Below are positions 29,544 to 40,351 of a stretch of DNA of 64,000 nucleotides, one piece after another. The notes under the pieces were generated by a model. The model had not been told where the DNA came from. It saw only the letters and a program-made list of their open reading frames with translations, and made no database searches. The stretch is from Mammaliicoccus sp. Dog046 (GTDB taxonomy: Bacteria > Bacillota > Bacilli > Staphylococcales > Staphylococcaceae): contig NZ_CP120131.1 of the NCBI RefSeq assembly GCF_034039665.1, positions 894,206 to 958,205 of the forward strand, written 5' to 3'. The position numbers and the translations under genes were made by a program. Positions within the stretch are counted from its first letter, which is position 1, and the number at the start of each line of letters is the position of its first letter.

Positions 29544-30656
29544 ATGGAGAAGCCAACACGCACCAGTCTGTTAAAAGAAATTGCAGAATTTCTTAATGAA
29601 GAAACAGAAATGTATAGCATGATGCATGGCGCACTAAAAAAATTAGTGAATGGCAGTAATTTTCATACGGGTTGGATCTTTTTTATAGATGAAGATGGCA
29701 AGCATGAGTTAGTTGCTGAAGATGCTTTACCTCCTGCATTAACGCATAATAACTGCCAATATATGACTGAAGGAACGTGTTGGTGTGTTACGGCATATCA
29801 TAATAAAAAGTTAACTAAAGCGTCTAATATCATAACGTGTTCTAGGATTGTGAAAGCGACTAAGGAACATCAAGATAAAACGGATGAAATTACGCATCAT
29901 GCGACGGTTCCTTTAAGATCTGGAAGTGAACAATTTGGTTTGTTAAATATCGCGACACCAAATACAAAACGCTATTCAGAAGAAGATTTGGAATTGTTAG
30001 AATCGGTTGCTTTTCAAATTGGTTCTGCGATTAAAAGGATAATACTTACGGATCATGAGAAAGAAGCGGCACGGATTAATGAAAGGAATCGGCTTGCGAG
30101 GGATTTACATGACTCTGTTAATCAAATGTTATTTTCTTTGAAGATTACAGCGCACGCAGCTAAAAGCATAACTGAACAAAAAGCGGCTCAAGATGCTTTT
30201 CAAACGATTGAAGATACTAGTCAAAGTGCCGTGAATGAAATGAAGGCTTTGATTTGGCAATTGAAGCCAATCGGACTTGAACAAGGTTTAATCGCAGCTA
30301 TCAAACAATATAGTCAGTATATTCAAGTCGAACCTGAGTTTGAAGTTGAAGGCTTAATTGACTTGCCAAATACAATTGAAGAACATGTTTATCGCATCAT
30401 TCAAGAATCATTGAATAATGTGAAAAAACATTCAAGACAAACACGTGCTAAAATATATTTAGAACAGAACAAACATACATTTAAATTGCGAATGAGTGAT
30501 AATGGTATTGGCTTTGATAGTCATCAAATTAGCCATAGTCCAACACATGGTTTAAAAAATATAAAACAACGTACGCAAGTGATTAAAGGTCATATAGACA
30601 TTCATTCAGAATTAAATAAGGGAACGGAAATTGAAGTAATTATTCCGTTATTATAG
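29544..30656 (+). CDS. airS: AirS/YhcY-type GAF sensor histidine kinase
   Basis: 370 aa, no transmembrane segment. The N-terminal GAF domain (about 20-165) contains four cysteines at residues 71, 79, 81 and 99, in the region that binds the redox-sensitive Fe-S cluster in S. aureus AirS. The HisKA_3 dimerisation domain follows with the phospho-accepting His in 'ARDLHDSVNQMLFSLK', then an HATPase domain ('EHVYRIIQESLNNVKKHS', 'MSDNGIGFD', 'HGLKNIKQRT'). Cytoplasmic oxygen/redox sensing is inferred from the S. aureus orthologue. airR follows 14 nt downstream. Confidence 0.92.
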   Translation: MEKPTRTSLLKEIAEFLNEETEMYSMMHGALKKLVNGSNFHTGWIFFIDEDGKHELVAEDALPPALTHNNCQYMTEGTCWCVTAYHNKKLTKASNIITCSRIVKATKEHQDKTDEITHHATVPLRSGSEQFGLLNIATPNTKRYSEEDLELLESVAFQIGSAIKRIILTDHEKEAARINERNRLARDLHDSVNQMLFSLKITAHAAKSITEQKAAQDAFQTIEDTSQSAVNEMKALIWQLKPIGLEQGLIAAIKQYSQYIQVEPEFEVEGLIDLPNTIEEHVYRIIQESLNNVKKHSRQTRAKIYLEQNKHTFKLRMSDNGIGFDSHQISHSPTHGLKNIKQRTQVIKGHIDIHSELNKGTEIEVIIPLL

Positions 30657-30670
30657 ATTGGGGAAACAAC

Positions 30671-31300
30671 ATGAGTTATAAAATGATATTAGTAGATGAT
30701 CATCATATCGTAAGGCAAGGTTTAAGATTTCTTATTGATACTGTGGAAGACTTTGAAATATTAGAAGATTTCTCAAGTGGGCATCAATTACTAGAGTATC
30801 TAAAAGACAACGATTTACCAGACGTTGTGTTATTGGACTTAGTGATGCCAGAGATGAATGGAATAGAAATTACAGGGATTGTTAAATCACAATATCCTAA
30901 TATTAAAATATTAGTGCTGACAAGTTTTTACGACGAAGAACATGTGATATCAGCTCTTGATAAAGGCGCGGATGGATACGAAATTAAAGACGTCGAACCT
31001 GAAGCACTTATTCAAACGATTAGAGCTGTCTTAAATGGAGAAAAGAAAATTCATCCGAAAGTACAATCAATCATTTCTGAAAGTACGCAAAAGCCACATA
31101 GAGAAAATAAATTATCAAAAAGAGAACTTGAAGTATTAAGTGAAATGGTGAAAGGTAATACGAACAAAGAAATTGCAGAGACATTGTTTGTGTCAGAAAA
31201 GACAATAAAAACACACGTCAGTCATATATTAAATAAATTAAAAGTGTCTGATCGAACGCAAGCTGCCGTCTATGCAATGGAACATCATTTAATAAATTAA
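30671..31300 (+). CDS. airR: AirR/YhcZ-type response regulator
   Basis: 209 aa NarL/FixJ response regulator. The receiver domain (1-120) has the acidic pocket 'ILVDDHHIV', the phospho-acceptor Asp in 'VVLLDLVMPEMNG', and Thr/Lys-type switch residues ('VLTSFYDEE', 'YEIKDVEPE'). A C-terminal LuxR HTH follows ('LSKRELEVLSEMVKGNTNKE', 'FVSEKTIKTHVSHILNKLKV'). Encoded directly after its kinase and probably co-transcribed with it. In S. aureus this pair controls anaerobic and cell-wall genes. Confidence 0.93.
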   Translation: MSYKMILVDDHHIVRQGLRFLIDTVEDFEILEDFSSGHQLLEYLKDNDLPDVVLLDLVMPEMNGIEITGIVKSQYPNIKILVLTSFYDEEHVISALDKGADGYEIKDVEPEALIQTIRAVLNGEKKIHPKVQSIISESTQKPHRENKLSKRELEVLSEMVKGNTNKEIAETLFVSEKTIKTHVSHILNKLKVSDRTQAAVYAMEHHLIN

Positions 31301-31312
31301 ATATAAAATACT

Positions 31313-31358
31313 ACAGGCAAGAAAATATTTATATAAGAATATTTTCTTGCCTTTTTAT
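31313..31358 (+). terminator. terminator after airSR
   Basis: Stem aggcaagaaaatatt / aatattttcttgcct around a 7-nt loop, then T's. Confidence 0.9.
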
Positions 31359-31455
31359 ATGCTTTTAAAAAAATAAATTTACAAGATGAAACCGCTTAAA
31401 GTATAATATGTAATATGGAAGATAGATTTCAAATTTTAAAAACAGGGGGAGTTAT

Positions 31456-32733
31456 ATGAAAGTCAGGAAAAATTTAACTTTAAAAATTGTTATCGCTTTA
31501 GTACTCGGTATTACAGTTGGTTCCATTTTTAATATGTTTGCGGGATCAGATTTTGTACAACATGCAAATCAATATGTGTTTAATGTTATCGGTCAAATAT
31601 TTCTTAATTTAATATTCATGCTTGTTGTTCCAGTCGTATTTGTTTCAATCGTTCTTGGCGTTGTTGGTGTTGGGGATCCAAAACTATTAGGTGGTATTGG
31701 TCTTAAGACGGTTACTTTCTTCTTATGTACAACCGCTATCGCAATTATCATCGCTATGTTACTCGCATTAGTATTTAAACCTGGTGTAGGTCAATCAGAT
31801 TTAATGAATAGTGATGATGTTAAAAAGTATGGTGCTGAACAAAAAGCTAAATCGGCTGATGGAGCTGCACCTGAAAATCAAACCTTTGATCAAACGCTTA
31901 TCAATTTATTCCCGAAAAATCCAATGCAATCAATGGTTGAACAAGATATGTTACCAATTATCACGTTTGCCATCTTTATTGGTATAGGAATGATTGCGCT
32001 TGGCACGAAAGTCGCAGCGGTGAAGCAAGTGTTCGAGCAGACCAACGATATACTGATGTATATCGTAACGATGATTATGAATTACTTTGCACCAATTGGG
32101 ACATTTGGACTCGTTGCTACGGCGTTTACAAATGCAGGATTTGGCGCAATTAAACAATTAGGTATGTACTTCTTTGTTGTATTATTGGCATTAGCAGTAC
32201 ACTTCTTTGTGATATATGGTGGTGCTGTTAAATTATTAGCTGGAAGAAATCCATTTTGGTTCTTTAAGAAATTCTTCCCAGCAATGACAGTTGGATTTAG
32301 TTCATCAAGTTCTAATGCAACTTTACCAATTTCTCTCGAATGTACAAAAGAAATGGGAGTTAGAAAAGAAATCAGTTCCTTTGTACAACCATTAGGTGCA
32401 ACAATCAATATGGATGGTACAGCGATTATGCAAGGGGTAGCAACAATCTTTATCGCACAAGTTTCTGGTATAGATTTAACACTTGTACAAATGATTACAG
32501 TTGTACTTGTTGCAGTACTTGCATCAATTGGAACAGCAGGGGTACCTGGTGTAGGACTCGTGATGTTAGCAATGGTATTAACTTCTGTAGGTTTAAATCC
32601 AGCAGCAATTGGTATCATACTTGGTATTGATAGATTACTGGATATGACGAGAACAGCAGTAAATATCACAGGAGATGCAGCTTGTGCTTTGATTTTATCG
32701 GAAAGAGAAAAGACAAAGTTCGAAAAAAATTAA
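31456..32733 (+). CDS. gltT: glutamate/aspartate:cation symporter (DAACS family)
   Basis: 425 aa multi-span membrane protein from ATG 31456 after 'aggggga'. The sodium/proton dicarboxylate symporter signatures are intact: the serine-rich reentrant hairpin 'GFSSSSSNATLPISLE', the 'NMDGTAIMQGVATIF' transmembrane 7 motif and 'GIDRLLDMTRTAVNITGDA' in transmembrane 8. An acidic/polar loop (about 115-145) separates early helices. Imports glutamate or aspartate. It sits between airSR and the XRE regulator as in S. aureus, with its own terminator. Confidence 0.93.
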   Translation: MKVRKNLTLKIVIALVLGITVGSIFNMFAGSDFVQHANQYVFNVIGQIFLNLIFMLVVPVVFVSIVLGVVGVGDPKLLGGIGLKTVTFFLCTTAIAIIIAMLLALVFKPGVGQSDLMNSDDVKKYGAEQKAKSADGAAPENQTFDQTLINLFPKNPMQSMVEQDMLPIITFAIFIGIGMIALGTKVAAVKQVFEQTNDILMYIVTMIMNYFAPIGTFGLVATAFTNAGFGAIKQLGMYFFVVLLALAVHFFVIYGGAVKLLAGRNPFWFFKKFFPAMTVGFSSSSSNATLPISLECTKEMGVRKEISSFVQPLGATINMDGTAIMQGVATIFIAQVSGIDLTLVQMITVVLVAVLASIGTAGVPGVGLVMLAMVLTSVGLNPAAIGIILGIDRLLDMTRTAVNITGDAACALILSEREKTKFEKN

Positions 32734-32746
32734 TATTTTAATGATT

Positions 32747-32790
32747 AGAAGAGGGAAATTGTTATGAAATTCAATTTCCCTCTTTTATTT
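32747..32790 (+). terminator. terminator after gltT
   Basis: Stem aagagggaaattg / caatttccctctt with a 10-nt loop, then T-rich sequence. Confidence 0.9.
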
Positions 32791-32895
32791 TGTTTCAAAA
32801 TGTATTATGATGATACTTGTGCTTGAAAAAATCGTGTATTTTTGCAACATATTAAATTAATTAATAATATATATTAAGAAGAAAGGTAGATATAG

Positions 32896-33354
32896 ATGGA
32901 TAAGCAGACTTTTACAACAATAATCCAAACAAAATTTAAAATGGTTCGTATAGAGGCAGGCTATACGCAAGATACTATGGCAAATACAGTTGGATTATCA
33001 AAGAAAACATTAGTACAAATTGAAAAAGAGAGAGTATTACCAAACTGGACGACTTGTGTGTCAATATGTGCTTTATTTAGAGATTCAGACGTATTGAATA
33101 CAACATTTGGTTGTGATCCATTAGAAGTTATTCAAATCATTTCTCGTCACCACTGTGCATATCCAAATCATGATAATACAAGTGATATTTATTGGGTTAC
33201 ACTTGATGCTAAATCAGGTTATATCTTACAATCTAACAAGAAATCAGATTTATACAGAGTATTGAATGAAGAACGTCAACCTATCTTCGGAACAGCTAAA
33301 AAACGTGAAGCAGAAACTTACTTCTTACGTAAAACACAATCTTTATTCGTATAA
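32896..33354 (+). CDS. XRE-type DNA-binding protein (SA1665-like)
   Basis: 152 aa. An N-terminal helix-turn-helix of the Cro/CI type (residues 10-65; 'VRIEAGYTQDTMANTVGLSK' and 'TLVQIEKERVLPNW') is followed by a C-terminal part I cannot assign to a known domain, with a Cys/His-containing stretch ('ISRHHCAYPNHDN'). Sequence style, length and neighbourhood (between airSR/gltT and yheB) fit S. aureus SA1665, a regulator reported to modulate beta-lactam resistance. Orthology rests on context and recall. ATG 32896 follows 'gaaaggtag'. Confidence 0.82.
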   Translation: MDKQTFTTIIQTKFKMVRIEAGYTQDTMANTVGLSKKTLVQIEKERVLPNWTTCVSICALFRDSDVLNTTFGCDPLEVIQIISRHHCAYPNHDNTSDIYWVTLDAKSGYILQSNKKSDLYRVLNEERQPIFGTAKKREAETYFLRKTQSLFV

Positions 33355-33367
33355 TAAAAGTTAAAAA

Positions 33368-33408
33368 GATAGAGGCAGAGACATTTATGTCCCGGCCTCT
33401 TTTTTAAA
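33368..33408 (+). terminator. terminator after XRE gene
   Basis: Stem agaggc-gagaca / tgtc-cggcctct followed by six T's. Belongs to the recurring hairpin family. The next gene starts only 13 nt further on. Confidence 0.85.
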
Positions 33409-33420
33409 AGGAGCATTTAT

Positions 33421-34551
33421 ATGTCAACATTTATAACAATATTCAGTATGATGGTTATCGGTGCGCTTATTGGCGGTTTTACCAACTTTATCGCAATCAA
33501 GATGCTGTTTCATCCATATCATGAAGTGAAAGTATTCGGTTATAAATTACCATTTACACCAGGTTTAATTCCGAAACGAAGAAATGAGTTATCAGAAAAA
33601 GTCGGAGAAATGGTTACTAAACATTTGCTTACTCCAGAAGTGTTTAAAGAGAAGTTACTTAATCCAAGTACAAAAAGCGTTTTAGAAGAAACAATTAAAG
33701 TTCAATTTAACACTTTGCGTGAGAAAAACTATACAATACAAAACTTTGTAGATAGAGTGGATTATCCATTAGAAGATAAGCTGAATGCCACTCTGAAAGA
33801 AACGATTAAAAACAAAGTGGATCAATATTATGATGCACATAAACAAGACGAAATTCAAAGTCTAATACCAGAAGAAATTTATGAAAAAATAAATGCACAA
33901 GTTAATCGTGTCACACCAGAAATTCTAAATAAAATAGATGAATATTTATTGTCTGAAAAAGGTGAACAAGATATTCAATCAATGATAGAAGAATTTTTCG
34001 AACAAAAAGGGAAAATGGTTGGCATGATTCAAATGTTTATGACAATTGAAGACATTGTTGCAAGAGTAAAAAAAGAACTAAGAAACGTTGTTAGCCAAGA
34101 TAAAATTAAGAACATGATAGATTTACAAGTTCAAACAGAATATCAGAAATGGATGTCAAAACCATTAGATGAAATATTAACAAGTGACCGTAAAGATCAA
34201 GCGAAAACTGTGATTTCAGAAGAACTTACATCATCCGTAAATGTGCACAAATACTTAAATTTACCGTTACATGAATTAGCGCCACAATTATTCACTTATA
34301 TGGAAGGTGAAGGTACAGAGAGATTCATTAATTATGTCATTCAAAAAATTGGAGATAACATTAGTTTAATTCTAGAACGTATGAAATTAGCAGAATTAAT
34401 TAAAGATCAAATTGATCGATTTGAATTATCTCATTTAGAAAAATTAGTGATTGAAATCTCAAATAAAGAATTAAAATTAATTACATTATTAGGATTTGTT
34501 CTAGGTGGAATTATCGGTTTATTCCAAGGTATAATCGCTATTTTTGTATAA
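33421..34551 (+). CDS. yheB: DUF445 membrane-anchored protein (YheB-like)
   Basis: 376 aa. It starts with a hydrophobic segment (FSMMVIGALIGGFTNFIAIK) and the family motif 'KMLFHPYHEVKVFGYKLPFTPGLIPKRR'. A long charged helical middle (about 60-345) follows, and it ends with a second membrane helix (LLGFVLGGIIGLFQGIIAIFV). This two-anchor architecture is that of DUF445/YheB proteins, whose function is unknown. ATG 33421 follows 'aaaggag'. It precedes yheA as in B. subtilis. Confidence 0.9.
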   Translation: MSTFITIFSMMVIGALIGGFTNFIAIKMLFHPYHEVKVFGYKLPFTPGLIPKRRNELSEKVGEMVTKHLLTPEVFKEKLLNPSTKSVLEETIKVQFNTLREKNYTIQNFVDRVDYPLEDKLNATLKETIKNKVDQYYDAHKQDEIQSLIPEEIYEKINAQVNRVTPEILNKIDEYLLSEKGEQDIQSMIEEFFEQKGKMVGMIQMFMTIEDIVARVKKELRNVVSQDKIKNMIDLQVQTEYQKWMSKPLDEILTSDRKDQAKTVISEELTSSVNVHKYLNLPLHELAPQLFTYMEGEGTERFINYVIQKIGDNISLILERMKLAELIKDQIDRFELSHLEKLVIEISNKELKLITLLGFVLGGIIGLFQGIIAIFV

Positions 34552-34626
34552 GCGCTCAAATTATGATACAGTATTATTGGAATTGATATTCTAAATACAA
34601 TTTATGATTATAGGAGAGAATTTATT

Positions 34627-34998
34627 ATGGCAGAAGTAAACATTTACGACAAAGCGAATGAACTAGAACAAACTTTACGTGAAAGTAAAGAATATAACAA
34701 AATTAAAGAACAATATGAAAAAGTGAACGCTAACCCTGAAACTAAAAAATTATTCGAAGAATTTCGTGAAATTCAATTAGAATTACAAACGAAACAAATG
34801 CAAGGCGAAGAAATTTCAGAAGTAGATATCGCTAGAGCTCAAAAATCTGCTCAAGAAATTGAACAAAACGAAACAATTGCAGAATTAATGCAAGCTGAAC
34901 AAGCTATGAGTCAATTAATTCAAGATTTAAACCGTGTTATCATGAAACCATTAGAAGATATTTACGGTAGTCTTGAAGAAGAAAACCCAGAAGCTTAA
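34627..34998 (+). CDS. yheA: YlbF/YmcA superfamily protein (YheA, UPF0342)
   Basis: 123-aa soluble all-helical protein rich in Glu, Gln and Lys ('LEQTLRESKEYNKIKEQYEK', 'KKLFEEFREIQLELQTKQMQ'), matching the UPF0342/YheA family in length and composition. Family relatives (YlbF, YmcA) act in RNA processing complexes with RNase Y in B. subtilis. Whether YheA does so is unknown. SD 'aggagag' precedes ATG 34627, and a terminator follows. Confidence 0.9.
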   Translation: MAEVNIYDKANELEQTLRESKEYNKIKEQYEKVNANPETKKLFEEFREIQLELQTKQMQGEEISEVDIARAQKSAQEIEQNETIAELMQAEQAMSQLIQDLNRVIMKPLEDIYGSLEEENPEA

Positions 34999-35009
34999 TG
35001 TCTTAGAAA

Positions 35010-35047
35010 TGTCGACAAAGTCAATGACTTTGTCGATATTTTTTTAT
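35010..35047 (+). terminator. terminator after yheA
   Basis: Stem tcgacaaagtca / tgactttgtcga with a very short loop, followed by T's. Confidence 0.92.
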
Positions 35048-35205
35048 GTTTAAAATAATGTTTTCTTATATGTCGAATGTATCGTATAGAATCTTTATAT
35101 GGTAAAATTAAAGCACTATAAACCGTCATAAAATCTGATTATTCTCTAGTGTGATATGGATATAATCATTTAGAAAATGAACGAATATTGAAAGAGGTTG
35201 GGTAA

Positions 35206-36390
35206 ATGATTAAGTTTATACATTGTGCGGATTTACATCTTGATAGTCCTTTTAAATCTCGACATTACTTAAGTCCTTCAATTTTAAGTGATGTTAAACA
35301 AAGTGCATATTATAGTTTTACTAAAATTGTTGATGAAGCAATTAAAGAACAAGTAGATTTCATCGTAATTGCCGGAGATTTATTTGATCAACATAATAGA
35401 ACATTAAGAGCAGAGGTATTTTTAAGAGAGCAATTTAAACGATTAGAGCAAGAACAAATATTTGTATATATTATTCATGGCAACCACGACCCATTATCTG
35501 TAGGTGTTCATACAGTTTGGCCAGATAACGTGACTGTATTCAGTGATCAAGTTTCTACTTATCAATTAATTACAAGAAACGGGCAAGTTGTATATTTACA
35601 TGGATTTAGTTATCAAAAAGACCAAAGTTACGAAAATAAAGTAGATGAATATCCTGAATCAACGGGAAATAAAGGAATTCATATAGGTGTCTTACATGGT
35701 ACTTATGCACAAGCAGCAGATGTGAAACAAAGATACACTGAATTTAATTTAGAAGATTTAAACAGCAAATTATATCATTATTGGGCACTCGGACATATAC
35801 ATGAACGCGCGATGATTAGCGAATTATCACAAGTACATTATCCAGGGAATATTCAAGCGCGTCACTTTAAAGAAAAAGGTGAAAAAGGATATTTACTCGT
35901 TCAAGGTGATGAATCTAAATTAGAAGCTACATTTAGACCGACACAGTACATACGTTTTGAAAAAGCAGTTATTGAAACAAAAGCGAAAGGCAAACACGCC
36001 TTATATGAAGTAATACAAAAATTTAAAGACAGTGTAAGAACTGAAGGTAAAGCATTTTATCAATTAGACGTTTATGTTAAACATGACGAAATGCTTAAGC
36101 AAGATGAAATCAATCAAGTAATAGAACTAATTCAAGAATATGAAGAAAATCAAACGAACTTTATATTTATAGAACAATTGAATGTATTCTTCGATCAAGA
36201 TTCCGACGTTGCATTAGCGAATGAATTTAACGATGATTTACTTCAAGATAATGAAATTTTAGAATCCGCATTAAGTGACTTATATATGAATCCTAAAGCG
36301 AATCGATTTTTAGAACCGTTCAGTGATCTTGATAAAGATGCATTGATTGAACGTGGAGAAGCGATTTTAAAGAAAAGAATGAGAGGTTAA
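35206..36390 (+). CDS. yhaO: SbcD-like DNA exonuclease (YhaO)
   Basis: 394 aa calcineurin-type metallophosphoesterase. All metal-site motifs are present: 'CADLHLDSPF', 'VIAGDLFDQHN', 'IHGNHDP', 'GVLHGTY' and 'ALGHIHER'. A C-terminal cap region (about 260-390) follows. It is the nuclease partner of the large ATPase encoded 4 nt downstream (SbcCD/Mre11-Rad50 type), probably in DNA end repair. The arrangement yhaO-yhaN-yhaM is conserved with B. subtilis and S. aureus. Confidence 0.93.
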   Translation: MIKFIHCADLHLDSPFKSRHYLSPSILSDVKQSAYYSFTKIVDEAIKEQVDFIVIAGDLFDQHNRTLRAEVFLREQFKRLEQEQIFVYIIHGNHDPLSVGVHTVWPDNVTVFSDQVSTYQLITRNGQVVYLHGFSYQKDQSYENKVDEYPESTGNKGIHIGVLHGTYAQAADVKQRYTEFNLEDLNSKLYHYWALGHIHERAMISELSQVHYPGNIQARHFKEKGEKGYLLVQGDESKLEATFRPTQYIRFEKAVIETKAKGKHALYEVIQKFKDSVRTEGKAFYQLDVYVKHDEMLKQDEINQVIELIQEYEENQTNFIFIEQLNVFFDQDSDVALANEFNDDLLQDNEILESALSDLYMNPKANRFLEPFSDLDKDALIERGEAILKKRMRG

Positions 36391-36394
36391 AGCG

Positions 36395-39328
36395 ATGAGA
36401 ATAAAATCATTAGAAATTTATGGCTATGGCCAACTCATGTCTAGAAAAATTAAATTCGATCAAAGTTTTATGCAAATATATGGTGAAAATGAAGCCGGTA
36501 AATCTACAATACAAGCATTTATTCATTCGATATTATTCGGTTTTCCTACAAAGAAAGAAAACGAACCAAGATTAGAACCGAGATTAGGCAATCAATATGG
36601 TGGTAAGTTAGAACTTGATTTTGAGGGACAGAAAGTCGAAGTTGAAAGAGTGAAAGGCCGTGTGACTGGCGATGTGAAAGTATACTTGTCGAACGGTAAA
36701 GTTAAAGATGAAGAATGGCTCAAACAGAAGTTGAATTATATCAATAAGAAAACGTATCAAGGTATATTTTCATTTAATGTACTCGGCCTTCAAGATATTC
36801 ATAAGAATTTAACTGAAGACCAATTACAAATGTATTTGTTACAAGCAGGTGCACTTGGATCAACTGAATTTACGGGTATGAGCGATTTAATGCAAGCTGA
36901 GAAGGAAACTTTATATAAGAAAAATGGTAAAAACCCGACATTAAATGTTCAATTAGAACAATTGAATGATTTAGAGATTAAAATTAAAAATGAAGAAAAG
37001 AAACTTGGCGAGTACGAAAGACTTCAAGATGAGCGTGAAAAAGTTTCTAGACGATTAAATCAATTAAAAGATAATGTAAGTAAATTGAGTCAAAGACTTG
37101 CCGAGAAAGAAAAAGAAATTACATTGCATAATGATGTTTCTGAATGGAAGAAGCTTGAAGGTTCTTTAAACATTGAACCACTTGAGTTTCCTGAGCAAGG
37201 TATAGAACGCTATGAGTCTGCAGTTAGATCTAATGAAAGTATTAAGCGTGACTTAACGTTACGAAATGAGAAACTAGGACAAGTCGTACATACATTAGAA
37301 AATGTAAAAGTCATGTCCGAAAGAGATGAAAAAGCACTTAATAGCATAAGACAGAGAGAATCTGATATTAAAGAAAAGCATCAAGAATTAAAACAATTAA
37401 ATAAAGTGATTGATGATGCTGAACGAGATAATGAGTTATTAAGACAAGATATTGGTTGGAATGAAGAATTTCTTGATGTTGATACTTCTGAAGCGATGAA
37501 GACGTACATCGCAGAAGTGAATAGAACGAAAGATGAAAATGTTGCTGACAGAGAACAAATCAAACGTTCATTGAATCAATTAGAAATTGAGAGAGACAGA
37601 TACAACCATAATATTGATCGATTACATAATAACCTTGTATCTGATGAAAACTATGAGCAGAAGAAAGTCTACAATCAAAAAGCGTTAGAACTAGGTGAGA
37701 AAAAATCACTTTATAAAAAAATGGAAGAATCATTTATTAAACAAAAAGAAGAAAATGAACGTAGAAGCAAACGAAATAAAATGATTTCAAGTATCAGTGG
37801 TATAGTACTCATTGCGATTGCAGTATATGCTTTCTTTGCTGCACAGATTGTATTTAGTGCGATATTTGCTGTTATAGGTATTGTATTGCTCGTTCTCCCA
37901 TTTTTCTTTAAAACAAAGGCATTAGATCATGACCAAGCCTTTTCAAATGAAATAGATGAATTAGAGGATAAAGTTAAACACCTTAAGCAATTCTATGACC
38001 TAGATTTTAATTTAGAAGAGCAAACCAAATTCAGACAAGAATTAGAAGGTTATTATCAATCACAAGAAATATTAACTACGAAACAATCTGAATTAACGAA
38101 AGAACTTGAACAAGTAGAATCTGTCATTGAACAAAAAGATAAAGAACTTAATGAAACAAAGGCACAGATACATGTTTCACGACAACTTTCATCTCAATTA
38201 CTCAATGATGCATTAACAACAATTAAAAAGATTAAGCAAAATCGTTCAGAAATCACACGTTTATCTAAATTAAGAGACGAGAAAAATGATGAAATAGAAG
38301 CATTTTATCGTGAAGCAGATAGTATTGTAAGTCATGCGGGTATGCATTATCAGAAGTTATCTTTATTCCACGATGTGAAGCAAGCATTAGATGAACATCA
38401 AAAGGAATTTAATATTCAATCAAGAAATAATGAACATAAATCATTATTAACAAATGAAATACAAGCTTTAAAAGATCGTTTAAATGAAAACAATTCAGTG
38501 ATACAATCATTATTCAACTTTATAAATGTTGAAGATGAGGAATCATACTATCGTCATCATAAATCTTATCTTTCATACAATGAAAATATGGAACGATTTA
38601 CGTATTTATCAGAATTACTCACTAATCATAACTATGATTATGATAAAAACACACAACTGAGTTATATGACTAAGACAGACATAGAACAAGAAAGAGATCA
38701 ATTAGAATCTCAAGTTGATGAATATAATGATAATTATTTAAATGTACAAGCTGAATTAAGTGACTTAAATGCCAATATTAGTCATATGGAGACTGATGAA
38801 ACTTTATCTGCTTTAAGACATGAGTATCATTTATTAAAAGAAAAAGTAAATGAAACAGCAAATGACTGGGCAGCACTGAGTTATTTACAGAACTTAGTTG
38901 AAGCGCATATTACGCAAATTAAAGATAAACGTTTACCTTATGTTGTTAAAGATGCAACAGATATCTTGAATGAATTAACGGAAGGTAGATATAATCAAGT
39001 TATTTATCAAGAACAAAATGTACAAGTAAGACATCAAAATGGTCAAGTGTTCCATCCAACAGAGCTCAGTCAATCAACGAAAGAATTGTTATACATTGCA
39101 CTAAGATTTAGTTTGATTAAATCATTGCATAAGTATTATCCATTCCCAATTATTGTTGATGATGCATTTGTTCATTTTGATAAGCATCGTAAAGATTTAA
39201 TGATTAAGTATTTAATGCGTATGTCTAAAGATATACAAATTCTATACTTCACATGTAATAAAGATCAGAATGTACCACAGAAACAAACAATCACTCTGAC
39301 AAAAATAGAAGGAGCACGAGCTAAATGA
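36395..39328 (+). CDS. yhaN: Rad50/SbcC-like ATPase (YhaN)
   Basis: 977 aa. An N-terminal P-loop ('[21 protein letters not shown]') and a C-terminal Walker B ('[15 protein letters not shown]') with an ABC-like '[15 protein letters not shown]' segment form the split ATPase head. The middle is long coiled coil (about 170-460 and 510-860). It is unusual among SbcC-like proteins in having two adjacent membrane-like helices (about 468-507, '[21 protein letters not shown]' region) in the middle of the coil, a YhaN family trait. Works with YhaO. ATG 36395 follows 'gagagg'. Its stop overlaps yhaM by 4 nt. Confidence 0.93.
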   Translation: MRIKSLEIYGYGQLMSRKIKFDQSFMQIYGENEAGKSTIQAFIHSILFGFPTKKENEPRLEPRLGNQYGGKLELDFEGQKVEVERVKGRVTGDVKVYLSNGKVKDEEWLKQKLNYINKKTYQGIFSFNVLGLQDIHKNLTEDQLQMYLLQAGALGSTEFTGMSDLMQAEKETLYKKNGKNPTLNVQLEQLNDLEIKIKNEEKKLGEYERLQDEREKVSRRLNQLKDNVSKLSQRLAEKEKEITLHNDVSEWKKLEGSLNIEPLEFPEQGIERYESAVRSNESIKRDLTLRNEKLGQVVHTLENVKVMSERDEKALNSIRQRESDIKEKHQELKQLNKVIDDAERDNELLRQDIGWNEEFLDVDTSEAMKTYIAEVNRTKDENVADREQIKRSLNQLEIERDRYNHNIDRLHNNLVSDENYEQKKVYNQKALELGEKKSLYKKMEESFIKQKEENERRSKRNKMISSISGIVLIAIAVYAFFAAQIVFSAIFAVIGIVLLVLPFFFKTKALDHDQAFSNEIDELEDKVKHLKQFYDLDFNLEEQTKFRQELEGYYQSQEILTTKQSELTKELEQVESVIEQKDKELNETKAQIHVSRQLSSQLLNDALTTIKKIKQNRSEITRLSKLRDEKNDEIEAFYREADSIVSHAGMHYQKLSLFHDVKQALDEHQKEFNIQSRNNEHKSLLTNEIQALKDRLNENNSVIQSLFNFINVEDEESYYRHHKSYLSYNENMERFTYLSELLTNHNYDYDKNTQLSYMTKTDIEQERDQLESQVDEYNDNYLNVQAELSDLNANISHMETDETLSALRHEYHLLKEKVNETANDWAALSYLQNLVEAHITQIKDKRLPYVVKDATDILNELTEGRYNQVIYQEQNVQVRHQNGQVFHPTELSQSTKELLYIALRFSLIKSLHKYYPFPIIVDDAFVHFDKHRKDLMIKYLMRMSKDIQILYFTCNKDQNVPQKQTITLTKIEGARAK

Positions 39329-40266
39329 AAACTATAGAAACGTTAAAGCCAGGAGATTCAGTCGACCATTACTTTTTAATACATCGTGCGACACAAGGTG
39401 TTACTGCGCAAGGCAAGCCTTATATGACATTATATTTAAAAGATAAAAGCGGAGACATAGAAGCTAAAGTATGGACTGTATCAAATGAAGATATTCAATT
39501 ATTGATACCTGAAACAATTATTCGTGTGAAAGGTGATGTCATCGATTATCGCGGACGTAAACAAATGAAAGTGAATCAATTTAGAGTGGCAGTAGAAGAA
39601 GATAATGTTAAATTAGAAAACTTCTTAGAAGCGGCGCCATTAACAATTGATGAAATGTCAGAAGAAATTATGACTTTCATATTAGATATTGAAAATGCGA
39701 AATTACAACGCATCACAAGACTATTGTTGAAGAAATATCAAAAAGAATACTTCACATATCCAGCAGCAAGTTCAAACCATCATAACTTTGTATCTGGATT
39801 GAGCTATCACGTAATAACAATGTTAAGACAAGCGAAAGCATTGTGTGATATCTATCCAATATTGAATAGAAGCTTATTATATAGTGGCGTAATCTTGCAT
39901 GATTTAGGAAAAGTAAAAGAACTTTCAGGACCAGTTGCTACATCATATACAGTTGAAGGTAACTTGTTAGGACATATTTCAATCGTAAGTGATGAAATCG
40001 CTCAAATCGCGAATGAACATAATATTGAAGGCGAAGAAGTAATGCTATTGAGACACTTAGTGTTAAGTCATCACGGTAAATTGGAATACGGTTCACCAAA
40101 ATTACCTATGGTTAAAGAAGCAGAGATCTTACATTTCATAGATAATATAGATGCGAGAATGATGATGTTCGAAAAACACTTGAAGAAAGTAGAAAAAGGA
40201 CAATTCACTGAAAGAATATTCGCATTAGAGAACAGACAGTTCTATAAACCAGAAAATCTAGATTAA
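39325..40266 (+). CDS. yhaM: 3'-5' exoribonuclease YhaM
   Basis: 313 aa. An N-terminal OB-fold nucleic-acid-binding domain (about 15-95; '[20 protein letters not shown]') is followed by an HD hydrolase domain with the metal motif '[13 protein letters not shown]' and a distal '[17 protein letters not shown]'. These identify YhaM/Cbf1, an exonuclease that trims RNA 3' ends and has also been linked to DNA replication. ATGA overlap with yhaN means coupled translation. Terminator at 40274. Confidence 0.96.
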   Translation: MKTIETLKPGDSVDHYFLIHRATQGVTAQGKPYMTLYLKDKSGDIEAKVWTVSNEDIQLLIPETIIRVKGDVIDYRGRKQMKVNQFRVAVEEDNVKLENFLEAAPLTIDEMSEEIMTFILDIENAKLQRITRLLLKKYQKEYFTYPAASSNHHNFVSGLSYHVITMLRQAKALCDIYPILNRSLLYSGVILHDLGKVKELSGPVATSYTVEGNLLGHISIVSDEIAQIANEHNIEGEEVMLLRHLVLSHHGKLEYGSPKLPMVKEAEILHFIDNIDARMMMFEKHLKKVEKGQFTERIFALENRQFYKPENLD

Positions 40267-40273
40267 TATATAG

Positions 40274-40310
40274 AAATAGCGCAAACCATTTGAGGTTTGC
40301 GCTATTTTGG
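40274..40310 (+). terminator. terminator after yhaM
   Basis: Stem aatagcgcaaacc / ggtttgcgctatt with a 6-nt loop, then 'ttgg'. Confidence 0.85.
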
Positions 40311-40351
40311 GGGTGAAAAGAGGGGATGTTGTGTGAAAGTTGTATGTGTTG

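Noticed and set aside
32082-32669. 195-codon minus-strand ORF opposite gltT
   Set aside because: Long only because of codon bias in the real gene. Its composition is typical of antisense to a membrane protein.
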